Source: Orychophragmus violaceus (taxonomy: Eukaryota > Streptophyta > Magnoliopsida > Brassicales > Brassicaceae). Taken from it: a stretch of 64,000 bases of DNA. The DNA lies in NCBI GenBank assembly GCA_030180135.1, contig CM058234.1, positions 27,314,766-27,378,765 of the forward strand, given 5' to 3'. Positions 1 through 10,756 of this stretch are shown in pieces; within the stretch, counting starts at the first letter, position 1; the number at the start of each line of letters is the position of its first letter. Position numbers and translations under genes: made by a program. The notes beneath the pieces are model-generated. The model was not told the origin of the DNA. It worked only from the letters and a program-made list of their open reading frames with translations, and ran no database searches.

Positions 1-366
1 GTGGATGTCCTCTTTTACGACGCATTCAAAAAGATGGAGTTTGAAGACTCCGAGATCATCGAGGGACAGACACCGCTAGTAGGGTTTGCTGGCAAGACAG
101 TGTATTCAATGGGCTCTGTCTTCGCCCCAGTAATAGCTGGAGGAGTTCGCAGAATGATAGAGTTCATCATAGTAGATTTACCAGCTCCCTACAACGCTAT
201 TTTAGGTCGACCCTGGATATACGACATGAAAGCTGTACCATCGACCTACCATCAATGCGTAAAATTTCCAACTCGGAAAGAGGTAAAGACGGTTTATGGA
301 AGTCAAAAGATTTCCAGAAATTGCTACATGAACGGGTACAAGCAGTTCGAGAAATCCCACGCGTAG
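1..366 (+). pseudogene. Tat gag-pol fragment: aspartic protease-like region
   Basis: This is an open segment of about 121 codons that begins inside the gene at the window edge. It matches the C-terminal half of the Tat retropepsin region, ending in the typical YNAILGRPW block (about residues 64-72) followed by KAVPSTYHQCVKFPT. The catalytic aspartate loop would lie at or before the window edge and cannot be judged. The protease would cleave the gag-pol polyprotein in the virus-like particle. The reading frame ends in a stop at 364-366 and is not continuous with the RT segment downstream. The family is clear; the piece is non-functional. Confidence 0.7.
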
Positions 367-539
367 AAACTACAGAAAGAGGAAGAGCTCGCCACAATGC
401 AAACCAAAAGGTCGAACGACCCAAGCCAACCCAAAGGACCTCACGACACAAGTTTGCATAGACGACGCTTACCCCGAAAGACTTGTCGGCATCGTAATCG
501 ACCTAGCGGAATCAGTTAAAAGCGAACAAATCTCTTTCC

Positions 540-1456
540 TTAATGAGAATGTCGATTCCTTTGCCTGGTTTTCACCGGATATGAAATGAATTAACATCGA
601 CGTAACTATTCACGAATTAAACGTCGACCCTACGTATAAAACAGTCAGACAAAAGTGTCGAAAACTTGGCCCCGAGCGAGCCAAAGCCGTCAACGACGAG
701 GTCGACCACCTGCTAAAAATCGGGTCGATCAGGGAAGTAAAGTATCCCGACTAGCTCGCGAACCCCGTAGTGGTCAAGAAAAAGAATGAGAAATGGAGAG
801 TCTGCGTTGACTTTACAGATCTCAACAAAGCATGTCCAAAAGACAGCTTCCCACTCCCTCATATCGACCGCTTGGTCGAAGCTACCGCATGCCATCAGCT
901 GCTATTCTTTATGGATGCTTTCTCTGGGTATAATTAGATACTGATGAACCCTGAAGACCAAGAGAATACCTCATTCATAACTGATCGAGGCACATACTGC
1001 TATAAAGTCATGCCTTTCGTGCTGAAAAACGCAGGAGCAACTTACCAACGCCTCGTCAACAAGATGTTCTCAGGGCTCCTGGGTAAAACCATGGAAGTTT
1101 ATATCGACGATATGCTGGTCAAATCTTCCAGGTGCGAGGATCATATCCCCCAACTAAAAGAATGCTTCGTCATTCTCAACAAATACGGGATGAAACTCAA
1201 TCCGGCGAAGTGCACTTTCGGGGTCCCATCGGGAGAATTCCTTGGTTACTTAGTAACCGAAAGGGGGATCGAAGAAAATCCTAAGCAGATCGCGACATTT
1301 ATAGAGATGAAATCTCCCAAAACAGCGCAAGAAGTCCAACGTCTAACTGGCAAAATTGCTGCTTTGAACCGCTTCATCTCGAGGTCGACCAACAAATGTC
1401 TAATTTTCTACCACTTACTCAAAGCGAATAAAAATTTCCTCTGGGACGAACAGTGA
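540..1456 (+). pseudogene. Tat reverse transcriptase, broken by stops
   Basis: Reverse transcriptase copies element RNA into cDNA. The region reads through the plant gypsy RT blocks: KKKNEKWRVCVDFTDLN around 780-827, a FMDAFSGYN block around 909-934, the VMPFVLKNAGATYQR block in the 944-1456 open stretch, and the catalytic YIDD motif near residue 53 of that stretch. In-frame stops are seen at 587-589 (TGA), 752-754 (TAG), 935-937 (TAG) and 1454-1456 (TGA). No large deletion is visible, so decay is mainly by point mutation. The FLGY block and the KTAQEVQRLTGKIAALNRF connection to RNase H are present. Confidence 0.87.
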
Positions 1457-1860
1457 GAAGAAGCATTCGCCCAGCTCAAGGCTTATCTAAGCGAACCACC
1501 TATACTGGCGAAGCCAGTAGAAGCCCTTTACCTCTACTTAGCTGTCTCTACGGCAACAGTAACCGGAGTCCTGGTTCGCGAAGAACAGAACGATCAACGG
1601 CCGGTGTATTACATCAGCAAGAACCTGATCGATACCTAAACCAGATACCCCGCTATGGAAAAACTTTCTTTAGCATTGGTCACATCGGCTCGAAAGCTCC
1701 GATCATACTTCCAATCGCTCTCGATCATAGTCATGACCTCTCAACCGCTAAGATTCATTCTTCACAGTCCAAAGTCAGTCAGGTCGACTAGTTAAATGGG
1801 CTATCGAACTCAGCGAGTACGACATCGAGTTTAAGACTCGGACGTGCTTAAAAGCGCAAG
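1457..1860 (+). pseudogene. Tat RNase H (retroelement type), broken
   Basis: Directly after the RT stop the frame continues through an RNase H-like domain. It has an EEAFAQLKAYLSEPPIL start, then RPVYYISKNL, then a stop near 1637, then recognisable remains of the SARKLRSYFQ and WAIELSEYDIEFK blocks. Further stops and shifts occur near 1790. The enzyme would remove RNA from the RNA:DNA hybrid during reverse transcription. Its position between RT and the second RNase H is as expected for the Tat lineage. The copy is inactive. Confidence 0.75.
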
Positions 1861-2312
1861 TGCTGGCTGACTTCATAATTGAACTCCCACCTACCATCGA
1901 TCTCGACCCGGCTTCCGCCAAGAGATGGAAACTTCACGTCGATGGAGCCTCCTCTAGGCAAGGATCTGGGGTCGGGGTAAAACTGGTCTCCCCTACGAGA
2001 GAAGTGTTAGAAAAATCGTTCAGACTAGGCTTCGCCACATCAAACAACAAAGCAGAATATGAAGTGTTAATAGCCGGGCTCAGACTAGCAATAGCGATAG
2101 GAGCTCGGGAAGTAGACGCTTTCAGTGATTCCCATCTGATCACGAGCCAATATCACGGCGATTACGAGGCCAAAGATGAACGTATGGAAGCATACCAGCG
2201 GGTAATCCATAGCCTCGCCGATTAGATCGAATTTTTTGATCTAACACGGATCCCACGAGGCGAAAATACTGCAGCCGATTCCCTAGCCGCATTAGTGTTG
2301 ACATCGGATCCT
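1860..2312 (+). pseudogene. Tat second (archaeal-type) RNase H
   Basis: The open stretch at 1860-2225 encodes a second RNase H-like domain. It begins WKLHVDGASSRQGSGVG (first catalytic Asp in HVDGA), continues with SNNKAEYEVLIAGLRLA (catalytic Glu in KAEYE) and has DSHLI (catalytic Asp). A TAG at about 2223-2225 interrupts the C-terminal NTAADSLAAL segment, which follows in frame. An additional RNase H of this type is a documented mark of the Tat/Ogre lineage and supports the assignment. The catalytic acidic residues are still visible despite the late stop. Confidence 0.82.
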
Positions 2313-2479
2313 AACCTCAAAAGGATCATACCAGTGAAGGGATCGAAAAACTAAGCATCGAAATAGCTCTAAAAGCTCTATCCTTGAAAGAGGACGAGCC
2401 TACCAAAAAGGCGACGTCGATCATCAGCGGCTGCACGAGAAAACACGCCACGATATCATCGAGATCTATGATGACATCG

Positions 2480-3832
2480 ATCCTAGAAATTCCGTCTACA
2501 TAGCAAATGTACATGATGGACCAATCCAAACTGCATCCGCTAGTCGGGGATCCGAGCCTGATGCTGGGAAGGATTGGAGAACTTCGATCATCCAGTATAT
2601 AACCAGTGGCGAGGTCCCCGACGACAAATGGGAAGCACTAAAACTCAAAGCACATAGTGCGAGGTACTGCGTCACACAAGGAAAGCTCTTCAAAAGAAGT
2701 CTCTCCGGACAATACCTCAAATGCCTCAACAGCAAGCAAGCATGTGCCGTGATCACACAGGCACATGACGGGTCTTGCGGAAGCCATTCCGGAGGAAGAG
2801 CTCTAGCCATACGAACCAAAAGGCAAGGGTACTTCTGGCCAACCATGGCCGCCGAATGCGAATATTTTTCCAGCAAGTGCGATAAATGCCAAAAACACTC
2901 CCCGATTATCTACCAGCCATCGGAGTAATTATCTTCGATCTCATCGCCTTACCCATTCATGCGATGGGACATGGACATCGTAGGACCCTTAGTCGCATCA
3001 GGCAAAAAGAAAGCTATGCACCTATTAGTAATGACAGACTACTTCACCAAATGGATCGAAGCGGAATCGTACCAAAAAGTCAAAGACGTCCACGTAAAGG
3101 AGTTCGTCTTGCGAAACATTGTCTGCCGACATGGACTACCCCATGAGATTGTCACCGACAACGGATATCAGTTTATATCGAACACATTCAAAGCGTTCTG
3201 CAGAACCTGGAACATCAAGCTGACTTACTCACCGCCTCGTTACCCCCAAGGGAACATCATAGCGGAAGCAGCCAACAAGTCGATCATGAACAATCTCAAG
3301 AAAAGACTTGATGAGTGCAAGACAAGCTGGAGCGACGAGCTCCCGGCCGTACTATGGGCTTACCGGACTATCCCTCGCAAATCCACTGGCGAAACCTCTT
3401 TCTCGCTAGCTTACGGCAACAAGGCAGTAGTACCAACAAAGATCCTCGTGTCTAGCATCCGGAAAAAGGAGTGCCCACAGCAAGAGGAACTTAATAATCA
3501 GATGATAACAGACGAGCTCTATCTCGCCGACGAAAGGAGAAACCGCGCAATAGCCCGAATCTAGAACTACCAACAACCCGCAGCTCGCTACTATAACTCC
3601 AGGATTAAAACCCAAAGGTTTCAAGTAGGAGAGCTCGTCTTACAGAAATTGTTCGACCATAAAAAGGAAGAACACGTTGGAAAGTTAGGGGCGATGTGGG
3701 AAGGTCCCTACCAGGTCACCGATATTGTGAAGGATGGGGTCTACCGACTCAAGTCGACGGAAACCCAAAAACTTGAACTATGACCCTGGAATATCATCAA
3801 CCTTAAAAAATACTTTCACTGAAAGTGCACCC
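2480..3832 (+). pseudogene. Tat integrase with HHCC and DDE core, broken
   Basis: Integrase inserts element cDNA into the genome. The N-terminal zinc-binding part (about 2760-2905) shows AHDG, HSGGRALA and CDKCQK. The core in 2959-3564 has the first Asp in MDIVGP, the second in the TDNG block and the Glu in an AEAANKS block, so the DDE triad is present. A TAG near 2926 separates zinc finger and core, and a TAG at about 3562 cuts the C-terminal part. That part continues as RFQVGELVLQK and WEGPYQVTDIV to about 3780. No chromodomain is seen, as expected for Tat. Confidence 0.85.
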
Positions 3833-4013
3833 CAGCTCGATCTCGAACACAGCCGCCCCCCAAAGCAAAACTCTTATCGAACGACTTCTAGCAGAGTCGA
3901 ACCGGCTTGTCTTTGTGAAATCAAAATAAGTTTCTCAATCGACATCTATCTCTATTTCCCTTGTAAAAGCTAAAGTTATTCTAATAAAATACTTCGTCTT
4001 TTATGTTATCCTT
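3833..4013. other. Tat spacer between integrase and antisense gene
   Basis: This is the first part of the non-coding spacer downstream of the integrase remnant. No open frame with family resemblance is visible. It leads directly into a short tandem repeat. Confidence 0.5.
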
Positions 4014-4210
4014 ATCAAAGCGATCTGAAATGATCCCTTCAAACAAGCGACCTGAAATGGTCTCTTCAAAATCGAACGAACTGAAATGATCGTCCCAAAC
4101 CAAGCGATCTGAAATGATCTCTTCAAAACAAGTGACCTGAAATGGTCCCTTCAAATCAAGCGACCTGAAACGGTCTCTGCAACGTCAAACGATCTGAAAT
4201 TATCTGTCCG
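4014..4210. repeat. Tandem repeat of about 28 bp, seven imperfect units
   Basis: Seven units of 27-29 bp follow one another. Each is a variant of caagcgatctgaaatgatc followed by tcttcaaa. The centre of each unit, gatctgaaatgatc, is itself a partial inverted repeat. The array lies in the spacer between integrase and the antisense gene of TAT-1. Tat/Ogre elements are known to carry variable tandem repeats in their non-coding spacers, so this fits the family. Confidence 0.8.
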
Positions 4211-4902
4211 AACTCAAGAGCTCGAGTCAAAGCTCTACCTAACTCTAAAAATTCATCTAAACTTGTACAGATTAGAAGAATCGGGGGCCACCTCTCCCCC
4301 TTAAGCAAAAAGCAATGTGAAGAATCAGGTCAAATTCATCTCGAGTAAGTCCACTTTGATCATAATTACTTTGAGCAAATGTACTTCGATTCATCATCAA
4401 GTTCGAGCTAGACGAGTGACTTACACCTCGAGCAATTCTCGATTTATTCTTGAGAGTTCGATATTTGGTTACTTAGAACAAGTTCACTTCAATTCATTCC
4501 CGAGTTCAAACTAGACGTTCAACAACACATTTCTGGTTCGAGTTCGGTAATTATTTACTTAGCAATTGTTAAAACGATTGCCTATAGTCAATTCAAGCAA
4601 AGCGATTTATTCGACCCCTTTAAAGAAGGTCGAGCTATCATAGCATTTGATTTTATGCTAAGGCATGCAAGATTTAAACAATCGATTCTATGCTAGGGCA
4701 TGAAAGATCGAAAGTAGTTCATAAAAAAAAAGAGGACTTAACGTCCTCAGGTTCAAATAAAAAGCCCACTAAGGGCAACCCCAACATAAATAAAAAGCCC
4801 CCTCGGGAAACAAAGGTTCAAAAAGGAAATTAAAAGCCCTTTCTGGCTACAAAAACAAGTAACTTAGAATTGTTTTGACGGCGAAGAAGCTTCGTCCCGA
4901 TC
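4211..4902. other. Tat non-coding spacer
   Basis: This lies between the tandem repeat and the antisense gene. It is rich in short direct repeats built on ttcgag/actagacg and on ttatgctaaggcatg (two variants between about 4655 and 4705). No protein-coding family was recognised. It probably contains the 3' UTR of the antisense gene. Confidence 0.45.
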
Positions 4903-7376
4903 TTATGCCTTGCCATCCGTAGCCGCCGCCTCCTCATTGAGCTGTCCCTCGACCTCATCGCTCACCCTTGAGCTAATCCCAGTCGAGAGGTTCGATCCGT
5001 ATTGATAAAGGCGAGGAACGTTTAGTGTCGAAGGGTTCGCCAGAATCACTGAATCATCCGACATCGCCAGTAGATTACGTTTGCTAATGCTGAAGTCAGA
5101 TACCGCCGCAGCGTCCATCTCCTCCGTCGCCAGCCATTTCTTCTCGGCCAACGCCAGCACCTCCTGAGTCTGGTCCAGATCGCCGGAAGCGAACTCGGCG
5201 ATAAGCTGTATGTTCGCCAAGGCCTCCTGAAGCCTGATCTCGGCGCTTGTAGCGACCTTCCTCTGGTCCTCCTTCGCCTTTATTCCCTTGAGAATCTCAA
5301 GGTACTGGCCATTCGGCTCTTTCTTCGGCTCGTGAGCCGTGACTTTGATATCAAGCTTCCGACCGGCAAGGACCTTCTCCAAGTCGGCTCGACATTGCGC
5401 AGCTCACGTATCCGCAGCTCGGCTCGCCTCCTCCGCGGCCAAAGCTTGGGTTACGGCCACGTTCAGCTTCTGAGTGAGATCCTCTCCTGGTTCTCGAGGA
5501 TCATCAGTCGGGCCTCCACTCCTTCGAACCCTGCCAGCTTCTTCATCAGCTCCTCTTCCCGAGCCAAGTCCTCCTGCAACTGCGTGTTCAGGTCGCTCAC
5601 CGTCTTCTTGATGAACTCGAGCTCGCTTGACTGCGGCACCTCGCGCAGTTCACGCTCATATCTGGCCACAAACCTGTTTGTAGCCTCCAAAGACTGCACA
5701 TGAAAACGTAAAAATGCTAAATTAAAAACAAAGAATTAAACAAACAAAGAAAGCAAAGGAACGTGACCATTACCTTCCCGATGGCTGTCATCTTCTCGGT
5801 GTAAAAATCACCGAGGGCCATGTCCCCGACAGCCGGGAGCTGAACGCCCGCATGCTTAAAATACCTTAGCAGGTAGGCCACACCTTTTGGGTCGTCCGCG
5901 ATCGGATACTCCTTCTGGTGCCTCGCCTCGACATTTTGGCTCGATCTCCTCGAGCTCACTTCCGCGTCGGTCCTTTGACGCTTCGCCGCGGGAGGAAGAG
6001 AGCCACCCCGAATTCGGTTGTTCGACCCCCTCGAGACGTTCGAGTGAGAGTCGCGTAAAGCAAGATCCCTGGACGGGACCGGAGCTATCTCCTGCCCGGT
6101 CAAAGAGGGAGGTAGGTTCTCCGTCTCCATGGTCGCATCTCCAGATCCTGTAGACCGAGGAAGAGAGACCTGGACGGGGTGAGGAGGAGGGATTGAAGGA
6201 GGAGGAAGAGGATCTTCGATCATTGCAAAAAGAATGGCGTTGCTGAAGTCGCCAGCCTTCATTTTCTTCGCCAAGTCTACGGGGTCCTTCCCGTTCCGGC
6301 GGCTGCTAGCTCTTCGAGACATCTTTTCGTGGGGGGAGTGCTGGCGGTAGAGCTGTCGTCCGAGACAAATCGATCTACATGCAAAACGAAATCAAGTCAA
6401 CTCGATAAAAAAGGGGGCATATATAGCAACGCAAAGGAAATATTTATACGAATCGAACAACCATACCACTTGCTTTCTCCAGTCCGCTCGGCAATGCGAA
6501 GCGGAGCCTGAACTACTCGGGCTGAAGTGGGCTGACGAGGGGGTCGTGACTCGCCTTGCGTAATTCGAGGTTTGTTTGGAAGAGGTCGTCGGGCTGCAGG
6601 ACCTAAGGCAGCTCGAATTCACTGGTCGTGAAGCTGGACCAACGGATGTCTCCTCTCCGGAGACGAGCTATCAGACTCGATGTGATCGGATTCAAAGATA
6701 GCGACTCAGGAGCTTCTACAAAATAAAACAAAAAGATGTTAGTAACAGCTCTACGTCGATATAAAACATTGAGACAATCAGAAAAACTGATAAACCCTAA
6801 GGGCTAACCAACGCCAGCTGCCCATCTTGTCAGAATAACCGAATAGTCAAAGTCTTCGACCGAATGATGGTTTATCCTAAAGAATAAATACCGGTCCTTC
6901 CACACATCTCTCGCTGGAATCTCATCGAGAATCTTCCCATGGCCAGGAGAGAGGTAGTAGGTTCTGGGGAAACGAGTGTTGTGTTTCACCGAACAAACCC
7001 TCATCAGCTCCTCAGTCCCAAAGTCCACACCTTCCTCGACGGCTCTGACCCCGAGGCCGATAACATATCCGACAAAGTTCGGGGTCATCTGATGAAAGGC
7101 CAGCTGAAGCTGAGCCAGAACCCACGAGATGAGGCGAGGAATCGAGAAAAATAACCCGCAGTTGTCGAAGTACGTGTAAGAGGCGCAGAAATAGCCCTCT
7201 ACGATAGCCTCCGGTGACAGCGCCGGTGACGGAATCACTATCTCCACTTTCGGCGGGATCCGACACTTCGTCCGCAACCACTGTATGTGATTTGCGGTCA
7301 AGGCAGACGGTGGGTGCGGACCAAATGATCCCGCTGATGCACTCGTACTCGCTCCGGCCGTATCTCTTTGAGCCAT
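4903..7376 (-). pseudogene. Tat antisense gene, putative gypsy-type transposon (Transposase_28-like) protein
   Basis: A gene runs opposite to pol. Exon 1 (7376 to about 6809) starts MAQRDTAGAS and encodes a conserved domain with AIVEGYFCASYTYFDNCGL and LAQLQLAFHQMTPNF. This resembles the Pfam 'putative gypsy type transposon' family (PF04195). Likely further exons, judged from GT/AG signals, are about 6715-6470, 6374-5774 (Ser/Pro-rich, basic start MSRRASSRRNGKD) and 5693-4903. The last is coiled-coil-like, rich in Glu, Leu and Lys. A break near 5400-5463 disrupts the last exon, so the copy is probably dead. Similar antisense genes are known in Tat-lineage elements such as maize Grande. The function is unknown; a DNA- or RNA-associated structural role is only a guess. 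Confidence 0.68.
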
Positions 7377-8053
7377 AGTAATCGGTGTACCGGAACCGGA
7401 GAAGAAGAAGAAAGAAGAAAAGGTTCTAGAGAGCGAAAGCTTTTAAAAACAATAAACCTAGAGCGAGAGACAGAAAAAAACTACAGTAAAAGAGAATAAG
7501 TTACCTTGCTGATTTGTACTACGAGCAGTAATTTGAATCGTGCAAGGTAACTTCCCTTTAAAGCCATCTCGTGCCTCTCCTCCCTCGAGATCTACGGGAT
7601 CTTTCGTATCCCACGATCTCAACCGTTCGATTTTAAATTCGTAATCATTACGAAGAGATCGATACAGTTAGGATCCTTCGACTTCTTGAAATCTCGACCG
7701 TCGATTCAAGATCGATGGATACGAGTAAGCGGCTGATGATTAAGTCACATCCACGTAGATCAAGGTCGATAATATCTATACGAATCTAGAGATCTCAACC
7801 GTTAACGATCGACCAGATCGACGGTAGATCAAAAGATCCTCTAATAAATACTTTTTGTAGCCGTCAACGCGCTACGAGAAGGTCAGTTTGATCCACGCGC
7901 TCGATCTCGGCCATTCGATCAAAACAAGATCTACGGATAAAGCGAGAATAATCATTAGGGTTTCAACACCCGAGGCACGCGCGCGTCTTCCCAAGAGCGT
8001 CCACCACCCATTAACCTCGACTAATCGAATTAATGGGCTGGGAGGGGGGCTAT
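7377..8053. other. TAT-1 3' region and likely antisense promoter, with polypurine tract
   Basis: No gene is seen on the + strand. The stretch lies upstream of the antisense gene and so probably holds its promoter and leader. It is rich in cgatc-type words, including repeated 'cgaccgtcgat' variants near 7690-7830. Its last bases, gggctgggaggggggc (about 8036-8050), lie 3 bp before the LTR and form the plus-strand primer (polypurine tract). Confidence 0.6.
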
Positions 8054-8587
8054 TGTTGGTGCTGGATTTCCCTCTAGGAAATCCGGCCCATTAACAAACG
8101 AAATAAAGGCCCATAATTATAAGCCTGATTCATGACTATGGAGACAAGTTCGATTATTACAAGATCTTGGGCCATACAGTCACAAGGCAGCCAAGGCCCA
8201 AGTAGCACGAACCGCGAAGTGGTCAAGCTCGAGCTCGATAGAAGGCAATGTCGAGGAAGAATGACCAAGTCTTCATCAGTTGAAGCGACTTTTACGAATC
8301 TCGGGGATCGTTACAACTACGAAGCTGAAAGATCGGAACGAGAAGATCGAGGTCGAGGGATATTTAAAGGAGAAGTGGCGATCCATTCATGCATTCCAAC
8401 CCTAATCAAGAACACTTGACTAAATAGCTCGACTTTCATATTTTGTACTCTCTTTTCGATCGTGTTTGTTCTATCTCGGCATTCAACCTCAATAATATAT
8501 TTGATTCATAGGAAATCTATACCATCTCTTATATACAAAGTCCAAATCCACGATTACAAATTCTTGGTGTGAATCTTCGATCTCACA
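8054..8587 (+). repeat. TAT-1 3' LTR (534 bp)
   Basis: It starts TGTTGGTGCTGG just after the purine tract and ends CTCACA, giving TGT...ACA ends. A homologous LTR start is found at 63755 (TAT-2), which confirms the 5' boundary. The 3' boundary is set by the continuation of ATH-A LTR sequence from 8588. Confidence 0.9.
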
Positions 8588-9378
8588 GTGATGAACGGAT
8601 AGATTTAGAATCCTAATCAATCGGTGATCTAACAAGGCATGAAATCCTATTGAGAATCCCTAAATCCAACTAAAGTTACTACTCAGACATGATATCAAAT
8701 GAATAACATTTGAATAAATAGAAAAGACTGAATAGATAAAAACAGGGGTTCAAAATCTTTCTCTCAAAGGTTACAAGTAGCAAGAACAGCCCCAAGCAAT
8801 ATCTCTCAATCTCCAGAGCAAAAGCAAGAACAAAAGTAAAGAACAAGATAAATGATACCGAGTCTAAAAAACCTAATTAAACTGCTAAACACGTTTTAGG
8901 GCTATATTAGAATTAGGGAAACTTCTGGGGCAACTTTGCAATTCTTCAAAATATATCTTCAACCGGCGCATAAGACTTTGTCATCCTCAGTGTCGACCGA
9001 CACTAAGATGAGTGTCGGTCGACATCCAGTCATGGTCGAGACTCTCACTTCAGCTCTTTGCATAAGTCACCAGAAACGTCCTATAATCCCACTCTTTGCT
9101 CCAAACGCAAGCCTACCTGTAGAAGACTTAATAGACTCGAAAAACCAGGTTAAAGACTCAATATATACAACTATATCAGTGTCGGTCGACATCCAGTCGT
9201 GGTCGAGACTCTCACTTCAGCTCTTTGCATAAGTCACCAGAAACGTCCTATAATCCCATTCTTTGCTCCAAACGCAAGCCTACCTGTAGAAGACTCAATA
9301 GACTCGAAAAACCAGGTTAAAGACTCAATATATACAACTATATCATGGTTGAAAACCTAGAAAAACCATGATATATCA
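8588..9378 (-). repeat. ATH-A 3' LTR, part (interrupted by TAT-1)
   Basis: On the - strand it begins TGATATATCATGG at 9378, next to the polypurine tract. It matches the right LTR (33259-33884 region) closely. The rest of the LTR lies left of the TAT-1 insertion, outside the window. It contains one paired palindrome at 8990-9026 and a 167-bp tandem duplication absent from the other LTR. Confidence 0.87.
9012..9345. repeat. 167-bp tandem duplication inside the ATH-A 3' LTR
   Basis: Bases 9012-9178 and 9179-9345 are almost identical direct repeats starting gtgtcggtcgacatcc and ending ctatatca. The right LTR has one copy (from about 33684). The duplication therefore arose after insertion, or by template switching in the last copying cycle. 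Confidence 0.85.
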
Positions 9379-9393
9379 ACTCCCCCACACTTA
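9379..9393 (-). promoter_or_regulatory. ATH-A polypurine tract
   Basis: On the - strand, aagtgtgggggagt lies directly before the 3' LTR. The same tract precedes the 3' LTRs of ATH-B and ATH-C. It primes plus-strand DNA synthesis. Confidence 0.85.
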
Positions 9394-9577
9394 GCTCTTG
9401 CTTGCCCTCAAGCAAGTAAAGAACCAAAGCAATGAGAAAGAGGTTTGAAAACTCATAAACTCATTTCGTCCTAGGAACATTCGCATTCACATTCACTTAG
9501 TAAACCACTGAAAACATTCCTACAGAGATCAGGACCACAATGTACTTTCCCCACACTTAGCAACTGTCCCAAGTAAA

Positions 9578-10756
9578 TGATAGGTCGAGTTTTAATCCCT
9601 ATTCTAACTGCAAGTGCACAGTGATGTAGTTGTAGTACTTAGGGTATCGAATCCACAAGGACTCTGGTCACACGATAGATTATAAGTAATTCAGATTTAA
9701 GCTAAGCGAAGCATTATTGGAAAACGGTAAACAAAATAGCAAGTAAAGAAATCAAACGAGGGGGTTGTAAGCAATTAACGAAGGTACCAGGTTTCAGGAA
9801 TTATCAGGATATCAGGAATTCAGATAATCAAACAATCAAGATTCAATCTATAGCGTTCTTGAACTAGAATCACGACGGTAAAACTAACCAGCTGTCGCTG
9901 CGATAATTATCTATGTCTAACAACCTAGCAGACCAAATTCCTTTGCGAATCCTAAAGTTCTAAACATGCATTAATTCCAAGTTCGTTCGTTCACAATTTC
10001 TCTAAACCAAATTCCTTTGCGGATAGACAAATTGCTCACCTAATCAGATCTAGTTAAATAAACCAACTATCGTTGCGTAAATCAACCTAAAATCAGTAAT
10101 CTAAATGGCCAGTTCAGATTAAGCATTAAGAACAGATTAGATGAAGAACTAGATGACGAATCTAATAAATTAGTTAATCTAACATTCCTTCAAATCCCAA
10201 ATGAGAATCCCTAACCTAACGAGAGATCTACTCAGACATAGCAATCATAACAGATAACATAGTCAAAATAGATATCATAGAATAATCAAAAGAATAAGAA
10301 CAGGGGTTCGAAATCAAATCTCTTTCGAGAAAAAACCCGGCCTCTAAAACTCTCTCTGAAAATAAAACTTTGTTCTAAAAGCCTTCTAGTAACAAGTGGC
10401 TGTAAAACCTAATTATAAAACTAAATCACGTTTTGGGGCTTCTTTGTAAATATCAGGAACTTCTGGGCACAACTGCAATTTCATCATTCTTCATTAAACC
10501 GCCGAGTTTGGCCCATCTCGCATATGCAACGATCGACACCAAAGGTGTGTCGATCGATACATTCCTCAAATGTCCACAGAGAACTCTATCTCTCGGCCAA
10601 ACACTCCAAAAAGCTCCAGAAAGTGCCATAATCACCAAACCTGCTCCAAATGTGCTTGTACCTAATAAATACCTGAAAAGACTCTAAAACATAGTAAAGT
10701 ACTCGATAAATAAGATATATACCATGGTTAAAAGCCCTAAAATCCATGGTATATCA
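9578..10756 (-). repeat. ATH-B 3' LTR (1179 bp)
   Basis: Ends are TGATATACC...CTATCA on the - strand. It contains a paired palindrome at about 10527-10560 (spacing 21) within a 70-bp stretch missing from the 5' LTR. The 5' LTR also lacks about 17-20 bp near its U5 end. Outside those gaps the two LTRs differ at few positions by eye. Confidence 0.92.

Larger units (their letters stand above)
1..8587 (+). mobile_element. TAT-1: Tat-lineage Ty3/gypsy retrotransposon (left end outside window)
   Basis: Order on the + strand is protease-like region, reverse transcriptase, RNase H, a second RNase H, integrase, a long spacer with a spliced antisense gene, a purine-rich tract and a 3' LTR. A second RNase H domain between RNase H and integrase, and an antisense gene before the 3' LTR, are known traits of the Tat/Ogre lineage. 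The pol region carries several stop codons, so this copy cannot make a polyprotein. The LTR ends in CA at 8587 and is followed by 3' LTR sequence of ATH-A. The same ATH-A sequence runs uninterrupted in its other LTR (around 33259), which fixes the junction. The 5-bp target duplicate should be gtgat (8588-8592), but its partner lies outside the window. Confidence 0.88.

Noticed and set aside
4014..4210. Short regularly spaced repeats as a CRISPR array
   Set aside because: Units are contiguous and diverged without unique spacers, and the DNA is a plant retrotransposon.
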